Below, piece after piece: positions 1 through 9,600 of a stretch of DNA of 64,000 nt (positions within the stretch are counted from its first letter, which is position 1; every line of letters begins with the position of its first letter). The notes beneath the pieces are model-generated. The model was not told the origin of the DNA, searched no databases, and was given only the letters and a program-made list of their open reading frames with translations. Origin of the DNA: Jaminaea rosea (lineage: Eukaryota; Basidiomycota; Exobasidiomycetes; Microstromatales); the NCBI RefSeq assembly GCF_003144245.1, contig NW_020289987.1, forward strand, positions 62,001-126,000, given 5' to 3'. The position numbers and the translations under genes were made by a program.

Positions 1-1
1 C

Positions 2-2404
2 CCCGAAGCCCAAGCAGATTCAGCAACAGCAGCAACATCAGCAATCGCGGACTCAGCGTCCCACGCAGAGGACAAAGAGCATCAACATCACTCCGACGAT
101 GCGAATGAGCATGCATACATCCACGCAGACGTCAATGGTCACCATGAGGAGGGCGATGCAGGAGGCGAGGCCGAACCCTCAGGTGAAGGTGCCAACATTG
201 AGCATCCACCTGCCGAAGAGGAAGAGGTCATTACCCACTACGCTCCAGACGACCCTGCACAATACATCCATGAAGGTGGCGACGAGGAGGGTAACGAAGC
301 GCAACATCACGATGCCGGAGAGCACGCCGAGCCTACCGCCTTCGACTTCCTGCCCTTCTTTCCAAACGGCGCCCAAGACATGGAAAGGCTTGCCGAGGCC
401 TGGCAAGAGCAGCAGCGCTTAGAGCAACAGGCGAGAGAACAAGCCGCCGCTGAGTCGACCGAGGATGGCGCCAAGAGTGAGCAGCAGGGTGAAGGCGACG
501 ATGTCAAGCCACAAGCCAACGGCGATCACGTTGGCGACGCCGGCTTGCTACTTGGCATGGCATCAGAAGCGGGCGTCGATGGCATCAGCGCTACCACAGC
601 AGAGCAGCTGCAGAGCGTTCTCTCCTACGCAGCAGTCTCTACCGCCCCGTCGTCCTACCCAGCAGTGGCCGGATCAAACCAAGCCGCAGCTGCCGCCGCA
701 GCCGCTGCCGCTGCAGCTATCGGCCAAGCCGTCAGTCCCCAATCTGCTATCGCTGCAGCTCTCGCCGCTCAGCGAGGAGCTGGCCCGGCCTGGGACTATA
801 GCCAACTTGCTCAGCAGTACTCTTCTGGCGCTTCGCCCTACTCCAACCCTTCGTACGCAGCCAGCGTCGCCGCATACAATGACCAGCAGTCGGCCAGCTC
901 TGGTCATCATCAACAGCAGCAGCAGCAGCAGCATCAGCAGCAAGCGAGCTCGAGTAGCAGCAGCAATGTAGGCGCCAGCGGGAGCGGCACCGGGACCGGC
1001 AGCTCTTCCTCTCACCAGCACAGCCAAGGCCCACGAGAGCGTCGTGTCGGCTCGTCCAACAATCCTAATACCATCGGCGGGCACACGCATCGTCCCGGCT
1101 CAGGTCACGCCTTCTGCTCCGGCCCTCCCGTAGAGGGCACACCGTATCGTCGCTTCGTCTTCCCAATGGGCGCAGACGTCTCTGCTGGTCGCAAGAAGCA
1201 CGTCAAGTCCGCTCAGGACATGGCCGACACATTCCCCCTCGCTGAGCATCCCTGCGATCGTTGTGCCGGGTACGACAATCCGCTGCCTTGCTTCCATCAG
1301 GCGGGGAACAAGTGCGTGTATTGCAAATTCTTGAGCAAGCCCTGTAGCTTACAACCCGGTGGAACGAACAACAAAGAGAGGAGGGCGGAGGGGAGCGCAG
1401 GGAGTGTAGGCCTTCCGCCCGGGCAGGGTCAGTACGGATTCAAGGAAGAAGAGAATGGCGAGTACGGCGAAGATAGGCCAATGAAGAAGCGCAAGCGGGA
1501 GGATGGAGAGGGTGAGGAGGGAGGAATCATGGACGTGGACGACGTTATGCATGCCGAAGGGCACGACCAGCACGACCTCGCCCACCACGTCGGCGTAGAC
1601 CTGAGCGGCCTCGATATGAGCAGCGTCGTATCAGCCGACGAGGCGCAACGTGTTGCGCAGGAGCTGGCGGCTGCAGCGCATCAGCATCAAGAGCAGCTCG
1701 CTGCACAGGCCCAGGCTGCTCAGGCTATTCAGCAGGCGGCGGAGGCGCATCAGAGGGCGCAGGATGAGGCGGCAGCTGCGGCAGCCGCAGGCGACCATGG
1801 CGACTTCGTTCAGCATGATGCTGATCAGCAGCAGCAGCAGCAAGAGGGCGACGGCGAGGGGCAACATGATGAGGCAGGAGGCGAGGAGGAAGGTGGCGTC
1901 GCCATCGATGATGCGAATGCCATTGCAGCCGTCGAGCACTTGGCTGCGGTAGCTGCGGCTGAAGCGCAAGCGCAAGCGAGAGCAGAGGCAGAGGCAGAGG
2001 CAGAAGCTGCGCAGCAGGTGGAGGGCCATGAATTGCTCAACGACCTGGGCGATGGAGAGGGCCACGAGCAGCTTGAGGCGCCTGCCGAGGATGCTGGTCA
2101 GTCCGCGAACCCTGATGGAGAGGAAGCGCAGCAAGACCACGCAAATGATCAAACCGATCAGGACGACGATGGAGCAGAAGCGGCATTAGAAGCTGCTGCT
2201 GCTGCAGCCGCAGCAGCCGCCACCGCCAATGTAGAGCAACCTCTCGAAGGCGAAGAGGCGGAAACCTCCCCGCCTGTGTACGAAGAGCAGTCTGAGGCCA
2301 AGGGCCTCACACACCAACATGATGGCGAGCAGCAGGACGAGGAGGAAGATGAACCCGCTGTCCTACTCAACGAAGGCGCACCCGTCTTGAGCGCCTCCTC
2401 CTAG
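2..2404 (+). CDS. Zn-cluster, Ala/Gln/Glu-rich putative regulator (5' partial)
   Basis: The reading frame is open from base 2 with no stop, so the gene enters from the left edge; 800 residues are visible. The one ordered-looking region is a cysteine cluster at 1253-1345 with spacing C-x2-C-x8-C-x7-C-x2-C-x6-C, close to the fungal Zn(II)2Cys6 pattern but with a longer first loop. It is preceded by a basic stretch (GRKKHVKSAQ). The rest is low complexity: poly-Ala near 690-720 and 2190-2225, a His/Gln run near 905-950, and long Glu/Asp/Ala/Gln segments towards the C terminus. A basic cluster (MKKRKRE) after the cysteines could be a nuclear signal. Inference: a nuclear DNA-binding or transcription-associated protein. 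No known orthologue is recognised, and the cluster could bind zinc in another way. The stop is TAG at 2402-2404. Confidence 0.75.
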   Translation, partial: PEAQADSATAATSAIADSASHAEDKEHQHHSDDANEHAYIHADVNGHHEEGDAGGEAEPSGEGANIEHPPAEEEEVITHYAPDDPAQYIHEGGDEEGNEAQHHDAGEHAEPTAFDFLPFFPNGAQDMERLAEAWQEQQRLEQQAREQAAAESTEDGAKSEQQGEGDDVKPQANGDHVGDAGLLLGMASEAGVDGISATTAEQLQSVLSYAAVSTAPSSYPAVAGSNQAAAAAAAAAAAAIGQAVSPQSAIAAALAAQRGAGPAWDYSQLAQQYSSGASPYSNPSYAASVAAYNDQQSASSGHHQQQQQQQHQQQASSSSSSNVGASGSGTGTGSSSSHQHSQGPRERRVGSSNNPNTIGGHTHRPGSGHAFCSGPPVEGTPYRRFVFPMGADVSAGRKKHVKSAQDMADTFPLAEHPCDRCAGYDNPLPCFHQAGNKCVYCKFLSKPCSLQPGGTNNKERRAEGSAGSVGLPPGQGQYGFKEEENGEYGEDRPMKKRKREDGEGEEGGIMDVDDVMHAEGHDQHDLAHHVGVDLSGLDMSSVVSADEAQRVAQELAAAAHQHQEQLAAQAQAAQAIQQAAEAHQRAQDEAAAAAAAGDHGDFVQHDADQQQQQQEGDGEGQHDEAGGEEEGGVAIDDANAIAAVEHLAAVAAAEAQAQARAEAEAEAEAAQQVEGHELLNDLGDGEGHEQLEAPAEDAGQSANPDGEEAQQDHANDQTDQDDDGAEAALEAAAAAAAAAATANVEQPLEGEEAETSPPVYEEQSEAKGLTHQHDGEQQDEEEDEPAVLLNEGAPVLSASS

Positions 2405-2850
2405 ACCTTTCCCGTCCCTCCTCCCCCCCTTCACCGCCTACCCCGCTACCACTCCGGCTGCGTTCATCGTTTTGTAATCTTTGTTCCCCTGTTCCCTCCC
2501 CCCCAGATGTACACTTAGGCACCCGCACCCCGATTCGACGCTTCGATGAGAAGCAAGAATCTATGCAACGATATCCAGACGCAATTGAGCGTCGCTACTA
2601 TCCTGCGTGGTGGTGTGAAAAGAGCAGCTTGGTGTGGTATTACAGGGAAAGAGTGTGTGTAGAGAAAAGAGCGGATATTAGCGTAGAGCATGGGAGACTG
2701 AGAGTGAGGCAGAGCGGCACAGCATGTGAAGGAGAGTGTTGGATGAAGGATCGTGTGGCGGGTTCCTGAGTCGGGGAGGCAGGGATGGGAGGCGAGAGGG
2801 CGTCCTGACATGATTGGGACTAGGGACTGAATGCGTGCGTCTGAAACGGT
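2405..2850. other. Convergent 3' intergenic region
   Basis: This 446-base gap lies between two convergent genes. It begins with a pyrimidine-rich stretch after the TAG and holds T-rich segments such as TTTTGTAATCTTTG that could serve 3' end formation. I see no gene-like frame, repeat or RNA structure here. Confidence 0.5.
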
Positions 2851-5151
2851 CTACTCCTTGTCTCTCGACCGTCTCAGCGCACATACGATGAGTGCAGCCA
2901 TAGCGATGCAGACAGCCACGAAGCATACGCCCGCCAGGACGACGAGAGTGAGGGTGCCAATCGCGCGAGTATCTTGCGTGACGCTGCCGCCGCGGTGGAT
3001 TATCAGCCAGACGCTGAGAGCAACGCAGTAGGCGCTTGAGAGGGCAGCGAAGCCTAGGAAAATCAGAGTCGAGGGAAGGTGACGTGGTCGAGCCGAACGT
3101 GGAGCCGCACCAGGTATTGCTTTGCTACTTGGAATCTCCAGGACGGCCATGGGACCCACTGGCGTTCTCGGTTCGCTCTGCGGCTCAGCTTGACTTTGCG
3201 GCTCGACCATACCCCAAAGGCCGCGACCGGAAGCGCCGAAGGACGGTCGAGTGGACAAAGTCAAAGCAGGTGACGGTTGAGGAGGTGGGGGCGGGAGTGG
3301 CGGAGAAGCTAATGGCTGCGTTGAACCTGTGGGTGCTGAGTCGCTCTGACTCAATGGAGCGTCAGTAGCGCCGCCAGAGTAGAAGGGCGCGGACGGCTCG
3401 CTCTCTGCTGCCCTACTCATCACCCCATCAGCATCGCTGCGTGACGAGGCAGGACGAATCATCGTCCGTCTCATGAGCTGTTCCTTCAGCCTGGCGAGAG
3501 CAAGCTTCCTTTTGGGGGAATCATCGTCCAAGGCAGCAATGGCCGGATCCTCATCCTCGTCTCCACCCGCTACTGATTCCTGCCGGCCTGACATCACAGG
3601 ACGAGTCGCAGCCGGCGTCGCGGGCACCGTGGGAGCTGTCGGCGCCGAGCTCTTCTCGAGGTCAAAGCAGGTGAGTTGGGCACTCGACATGGCCTGGTAA
3701 CATTGTCGCCTCCAGACGAAGAAGCTGGCCCAGCTCGCCACGAAGAGCGGAATCGGGGCGTAGATTACTGCGGGAGAAAGGTTGGTAGCGAGGTAGCTGG
3801 CCTCGAAGACGTAGAAGAGGGCGGGGCATCCGGCCAGAGGTATCGTCGTGAGTGCTGAGGACGCGACAAACGCAGCAATTGATAGCCGCGATGGCCGTGA
3901 AGATACAGGCGGCGTAGCCTCTTCCTTTGCTGCCGTCAGGCGCACAGCGCTTCGAGACTGCGGCGCTACTTGCGTCCTCGTCTGAGCGGATCTGGTGCGC
4001 GTCCGTGTACGTCGAACAGTCAAGCTTTTGCGTTGCCCAGTGTCAGCGCTTGTCCGGTCTTCGCGTTGCGCTACGTCGTTCTCCGTACCTCTACGGCGTG
4101 GCGTCTCCTGCCCTCTTGCCTCGTCCTCTGCCCTCTCATCGAGCTGCGAAAAGGTGGGCTGACTTGGCGGCAGCGGTGAAAAGAAGCTGAGGGGCGACTC
4201 GCTCCACGAAGCCGCCCACGGTTTGAGCGAATCGAGGTCTGCGTAGCCGTCTTCTGCGCTACCTCGGCTTTCCAGATTCTCTCGACTGCGCCGTCGACAG
4301 AGGCGCTCGTTGCTCGGGCCGGGCGTGAGGTGGGTAATGCTACGCCGCGAGGCTTGCGAAATAGGACGTGCAGACGCAATGGTTTTGTGAGGCTCTTCCT
4401 CCACAAGCTTGCTCTTCTGTACATCCACTTGTTCTGCACCTGTATGGAAGCTGTCTTGCACAGAATTAGAGCCGCTTTGACTCGTGAGGTCTGGAGACTG
4501 TTGTACGGCCCTCGGCGCGTTGGTAGCCTCACCCACGCCGCTCTCATCTGTGTCATTGCGCTCGGCGTGACGCTCAGCGAGCATGTACAGCGAGCCTTGC
4601 GACCCAAAAGGCGTCTGAAGATGAGTCGACGCTGAAGGCCCGAAGCGTGGCGTGACTGCACTGGCGGAGCTCGCCGAAGTTGTAGGCGTGGTCAAAGTCT
4701 CCTCTGTCGCGTCGGACTGGCCGCGAGGATGAGCCGCAGCGCGCTGCTGAGCAAGCTTCGTGAGAGAGGGGCGAGTCTGAAGGAACGTGTCATTGAAGTC
4801 GCGGTTCCAGCTTGACGAACGGTGGTATTGGAAGCTACTTCGCCGAGGCGACGCCGATCCAGGAGTGTAGGTAGATGACGTTGGCGTGGTGACGAGTCGA
4901 GCGTCGGCTTCACTCACACGTCTTCGAGACGTAGAGTAAGCCGGGCTGGTAGGCCGGGAAGATGGCGATAGAGGAGGAGCGTTGTTGCGCAGCTCGAAAG
5001 AGGACTCTGCGCGTCGTACGCCCGCGCTGGAGCTACTGGCTTGGACGAGCGAGAGTGGCCGAGGTGTACGGCGTTTACGTCGAATAGGTGGTGAAGGCGG
5101 TGGGGAAGATGGAGCGGCGTCGACCGCTACCGCGGTCGCTTGGGAGTTCAA
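2851..5151 (-). CDS. Unknown Ser/Pro-rich protein with four predicted membrane segments
   Basis: An open frame of about 766 residues ends at 2851. The N-terminal 400 residues are Ser/Pro/Arg-rich and look disordered. Two hydrophobic pairs follow: one at about residues 424-480 (containing LTTIPLAGCPALFYVFEAS and PLFVASWASFFVW) and one at about 695-763 (STLIFLGFAALSSAYCVAL and LVVLAGVCFVAVCIAMAALI), with a long hydrophilic linker between them and a short basic tail (RRSRDKE). This suggests four TM helices. The 5' end is unresolved: the codon at 5151 is TTG, the frame is open upstream only to a TAG near 5195, and the next in-frame Met lies about 190 residues in. A first exon joined through an acceptor such as TTCTCAG at 5175-5181 is likely but not identified. 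No family is recognised. Confidence 0.6.
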   Translation of the reverse strand: MNSQATAVAVDAAPSSPPPSPPIRRKRRTPRPLSLVQASSSSAGVRRAESSFELRNNAPPLSPSSRPTSPAYSTSRRRVSEADARLVTTPTSSTYTPGSASPRRSSFQYHRSSSWNRDFNDTFLQTRPSLTKLAQQRAAAHPRGQSDATEETLTTPTTSASSASAVTPRFGPSASTHLQTPFGSQGSLYMLAERHAERNDTDESGVGEATNAPRAVQQSPDLTSQSGSNSVQDSFHTGAEQVDVQKSKLVEEEPHKTIASARPISQASRRSITHLTPGPSNERLCRRRSRENLESRGSAEDGYADLDSLKPWAASWSESPLSFFSPLPPSQPTFSQLDERAEDEARGQETPRRRGTENDVAQREDRTSADTGQRKSLTVRRTRTRTRSAQTRTQVAPQSRSAVRLTAAKEEATPPVSSRPSRLSIAAFVASSALTTIPLAGCPALFYVFEASYLATNLSPAVIYAPIPLFVASWASFFVWRRQCYQAMSSAQLTCFDLEKSSAPTAPTVPATPAATRPVMSGRQESVAGGDEDEDPAIAALDDDSPKRKLALARLKEQLMRRTMIRPASSRSDADGVMSRAAESEPSAPFYSGGATDAPLSQSDSAPTGSTQPLASPPLPPPPPQPSPALTLSTRPSFGASGRGLWGMVEPQSQAEPQSEPRTPVGPMAVLEIPSSKAIPGAAPRSARPRHLPSTLIFLGFAALSSAYCVALSVWLIIHRGGSVTQDTRAIGTLTLVVLAGVCFVAVCIAMAALIVCALRRSRDKE

Positions 5152-6668
5152 CTCGGACTGAATCGTGAGCAGCTCTGAGAAGATGACGAAGCACTAGCGC
5201 CGGCTTCCCAATCATGCTCCTACCCTATTTGTCTTGCCCCTCAGCGGCTTCAAGACGGCGTTGACCAAGACGCCTCGCTGGGCTACGTCGCTCGTTTATA
5301 GCCTTGATGAGGAGGAGGCTGCCGCACAAGCCATAGCAGGACACGTCGTGGTGTGGTGAAGAAGACAGTGCAAAGAAGAGGGAAACGCAAGCAGGGAAAG
5401 ATGTTCGCTTTTGAGTTGAGGGAATTGGGCATCTCCCGATCTGGGCTTTCATGGCCATTCAGTTACTTGAGCCGCTCATGGTCAGGATTATGCGGCGATT
5501 TGGCCTGTCAAATGTCACTGTGGTCGACTGCGTGGGACGAAAAAAACAAACAATAGCTGCTTGCTATGCTCTCGTAGTGCTCTCGCACGCTAGTCGATGA
5601 TCGTGGTCCGAGAGAAGAAAGCGGTCTCCCCCTTTCGATGTTCGGTGCATCGATGCGAGGAAGGACGTGCGGGCAAAGCGCCAAGCGAGTCGATGTCGAC
5701 GCACGAGCACGGAGGGTGATGAGGTCGGAGATCGGCTCTCCGCCGCCACGCAATCTAGAGTTGACTATATCAGCGTTAGGCATTTTGACGTGTGAGAACG
5801 TCAGGCTACAGGCAAGAGTGCTTGGACCCGCGTTGGTTTTCAATTGTCTTCTCCATCTCGATGGAAGATCGGGACGCGGCCAAGGCGTGTTTGGTGAGCT
5901 CGAGAGGACGAGTGGGCCTGACGATATCGTGCGACGATGCTGAAGGCTAATCACCTCGTTGGACGAACACCAGTCTCTGCGAGAGCAGCGTTACGATTGG
6001 GTCCTAGTCGTACGTGCGGCCCTTTTGTTGGCGGCATGCTGAGCTCACCCTTCACTCATCACCCGCTCCAACCAGCTCCGCCGGATCCCGCGCCCGCGTG
6101 AGCGAGCGAGGAAACAGATGAACGCCCTCATGTCTAGCTACTCTAGCCGCCGCCGCATCCGCGCCCACCGAGTGATGCCTTTAGATGCCGAAAGTCGCTC
6201 ATCGATCCTTGGCTTCACTTGGCTTCACCGCCCACCGCTCGCCTTCGCCCACCGACCCTTCATCGCCCGTTGGAATTGATCATCGCCGCATCATCGAGAC
6301 GATCTCGAGGTGCTTTGCTTGATAGCCCAGCCAGCCAGCCAGCCCTCGCGCCTCCTCCCGCTGCTTGCCTGCTGGCTGTTGCCTGAGATAGAAACCACCG
6401 CCCATCGCCCGCCCTGCCTCCCGCCCGCCTTTTCGTCTTCGTCCGTCGCAGCAAGCAAAATCCAAAGTCGCGCCGCCGCCCACTCGAGTCGCGCCGCGCC
6501 GCGCTGTGCCCGCCTCCACGTCGTGCGCCTAGACCTCTCGAATACAAAAGGTCCCGGCTCCTCTCGTGCCACCCTCTCCCTCGATCCCGAGACCCACTAT
6601 CCACTGCTCGCGTGGCAAGCTTTCCGCCCGACACGACGACGTCCGAAGCGAGACCAGCGATCGGGATC
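5152..6668. promoter_or_regulatory. Divergent intergenic region upstream of MOT1
   Basis: About 1.5 kb separates the unknown membrane protein from MOT1. It should hold both promoters, the missing first exon of the leftward gene and the MOT1 5' leader. Several frames of 60-225 codons are open on both strands, but they lack ATG starts in good context, recognisable domains or consistent splicing, so I do not call a gene. The part just before MOT1 (about 6300-6660) is C-rich, as in many leaders of this genome. No tRNA-like fold is seen. Confidence 0.4.
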
Positions 6669-9600
6669 ATGGCCACTCGTGAGTAGTAGCAGGCGCAGCG
6701 CGACTACGACGGCGAAGAAGACGAAGACGAAGAGAGGGGTAGATCAATTTAGTCACCTCTCTAGCGCTTCTCACCGGGCTTCACACGCAACGCACGCACA
6801 AACGCACGCACAAACGAAACGCACGCTCACACGAACACGGTACCACTCTTTTCTGCTCTCCCCTTTTCCGCTCGCTCAAACGCAATCGCATCGTACCAGG
6901 CCTCGACCGACTCGTCTCGCTTCTCGATACTGGATCAACTCCGGCTATCAAGGGTACGGCCGCTCGCCAACTGGGCCAGATCGCTAATCAGCGAGTCAGA
7001 GGTGGGGCGAATCAGCCGCAGCCTCCACCGCCCCAACAGACGCAACACCAGCATACGTCATCCGCACCTTCTTCTTCAGCCTCTTCGCCTGCCCCTACCA
7101 ATGGCCACACCCATGCGCCAGCGTCCTCGTCTTCATCGCATACGTATCACGGCTCAAAGGGCCAATGGGACGAGGCGTTGCACCTCTGCTCCCGCGTAGT
7201 ACCCTTCCTACACTCTCGCTCGTGGGACACTAGAGAAGCAGCCGCCCTAGCCATTGAATCGATCTGCAGAGGCGCAGGAGTTTGGTCTGCCGACGATGAC
7301 GTGAACACCGAACAGGACGGGTCGACAAGCCGCATCAAATCGGAGCAAGATGGCGAAGCATTGGCACCAATGTCGCAGGACGACCTGGCTACTCTCGAAG
7401 ACTTTCAACTAGATCGCGTTCTATCCAATGGCGTCAAGCTCCTCTCTTCAGCCGGCAAAGAGTACAACATTTTCACGTCAGGAGGCAATGTTGCTGATCA
7501 CCTGGCGCAGGCGAAGGCAGACATGGCCAAGATGGGACTGGGCGGGCTAGGCGGAGTCGAGATGGACCTGGGCCTTGACTTTGAGGCTGAGCTCAAGCAG
7601 GGCGCCACGGCTTCTTCGCACGGCTTCAAGACATCACCGCCTGCAGCGTCACCTAAGCTTCCGCCCCCCAAGTTCGCGCCGCAACCGGCTGGTACATCGA
7701 TCAGCAGGTTCGCGGGCTCCCCCGGCGCCGTAAAACAAGAGTCAACGCCGGGGATCAAGCAAGAGCCTACTCCTGGAGTCAAGTCACCGTCATCCAGCGG
7801 GCCCAGGTCGCCCGCCGACCCTGAGCCGCCGGAGATCGACATGAGCAAGCTGAGCGCGCGAGAGCGCAATCAGCTGAAGCGTAAGCGCAAGCTCGAGGGC
7901 AAGTCGGGAGACACGCCCAAAGACGAGAAGACGCGAGTCGTAGATGGCGACGATGCGCAATCACTTTCGCAGGCTACTGGGCTACGGCTCAAGACGCCAG
8001 CCACTTCCAGCTCAAACAGTGGCGGCGACTATTTTGGCTCTGCAGCGACGAAGGCAGGCGCAACAAGTACACCAGCGGCTTTTGCAGGCACCGCAGCACA
8101 CGTCTCTCTTGTTGCGCCCGCCGGAGAGTGGCCCTTCACCCACTTGACTTCGGTTCTCCTCGCGGACCTCTTCTCTGCAAAATGGGAAGTTCGTCATGGC
8201 GCTTGCCTGGCGCTTCGATCGATCTTCTCCGTTCAAGGTCACGGTGGAGGCATGTCATTGCTCGCCGCCTCTGCCACGTCCAACCGTCAGCGCAAAGCCA
8301 AGTGGGCCGAAGATGCAGCGGTCAAGCTTCTGTGCCTCCTCTGCCTGGACCGACTCAGCGACTTTGTCTTTGATCAAGTCGTCGCTCCAGTGCGAGAGGT
8401 CGGTGCTCAAGCACTTTCAGCCCTGCTTCCTCACCTATCTGCAGACTCGCGCTCTTGCGTGCGCGAACAGCTAATGGCCATGACCAAGCAGGCGGTCTAC
8501 CTTCCGCCAAACAGCGGCCGTGAGCACGCCCAGAGGGGAGATGCCGGCTACGCCTGGGAAGTCCGTCACGCTGGACTGAGTGGGTTGCGTTGGCTGGTTG
8601 AGGCAGACACCGCAGCAGGCACTGCATCGCAAGACGCCCTCACGTCTGTCTCCTCCATTGCCGTGGCCTGCTTGCGTGACAGCGACGACGATATTAGGGC
8701 CGCCGCCTCTGCCGTTCTACTCCCACTCGCCTCCGATGTGCTAGTCAGTGACCTCAGCGCCATGCTTCCATCCCTCCTGCAGACGCTGTGGGACTGCCTT
8801 GGCGAAGTCAAGGACGACCTCAATAGTTCTACAGGCAGCGTAATGGACCTCCTCGCTCGTCTCGTCAAGCATCAAGCGGTCCGCGAGATGCTCCATGCCA
8901 AGTCGGCGAAGCCACTCTCTGCGTTGATCCCGCTCATCTACCCCTTCTTCCGCCATACGATCACCTCCGTACGACTCTCCGTCGTTCGCACTCTGCGCGT
9001 GTTCCTCGATGGTCAGTCAGCGCCGAAAGCCTGGCTCGATGAGCGGGTCTTCCGCCTTCTCTTCCAGAACCTCATCGTCGAGGAAAAGATGCAAATCCGA
9101 GACGAGACAACAGCGGCTTGGCACTCAGCAGTGACATCTGTAGAGACTGCCCGCTTGCACGAGCTGCTCCGTCCTCACCTCGGCCACTTCGCAACAATTC
9201 TCATGACGCCCCTCGGTGTAGCTTTTGATTTCAGCCTTTTCTACGACGCCTCGCGGCCGACAGCAAGCCAAGGCGAGGCAAGATACAACGTCGACAAGTC
9301 CATCCTCGCACAGGATCTCTCACTAGTCGGCGTAGACACAGTCATTCGAGGCCGATTGGGCGCTACTCATGCTCTTGGTCAGCTGTTCGCGCGCCTACCG
9401 GCAGATGACGCCCTCCCCCTCGTCAGCTACCTCGACTCGCAGTCTGCGCTTCAGAAGTGCCTTGCGGCGTACGTCGTTCAAGAGTGGGCCAGCATCAGCC
9501 CTGATGTCGCCACAACGAGCGAGGTCGGCAAATCGCTCAGCACCAGACTGCTCGCCATCATCGAAGGTCCGCCGCCGCCGACGTGGAGTGAGATGGCTGT

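Noticed and set aside
5508-5954. 148-codon - strand frame in the MOT1 upstream region
   Set aside because: It starts with GTG, has no domain, and competes with a similar frame on the other strand.
6310-6987. 225-codon + strand frame over the MOT1 leader
   Set aside because: It crosses the MOT1 first exon and intron in another frame and has low-complexity composition.
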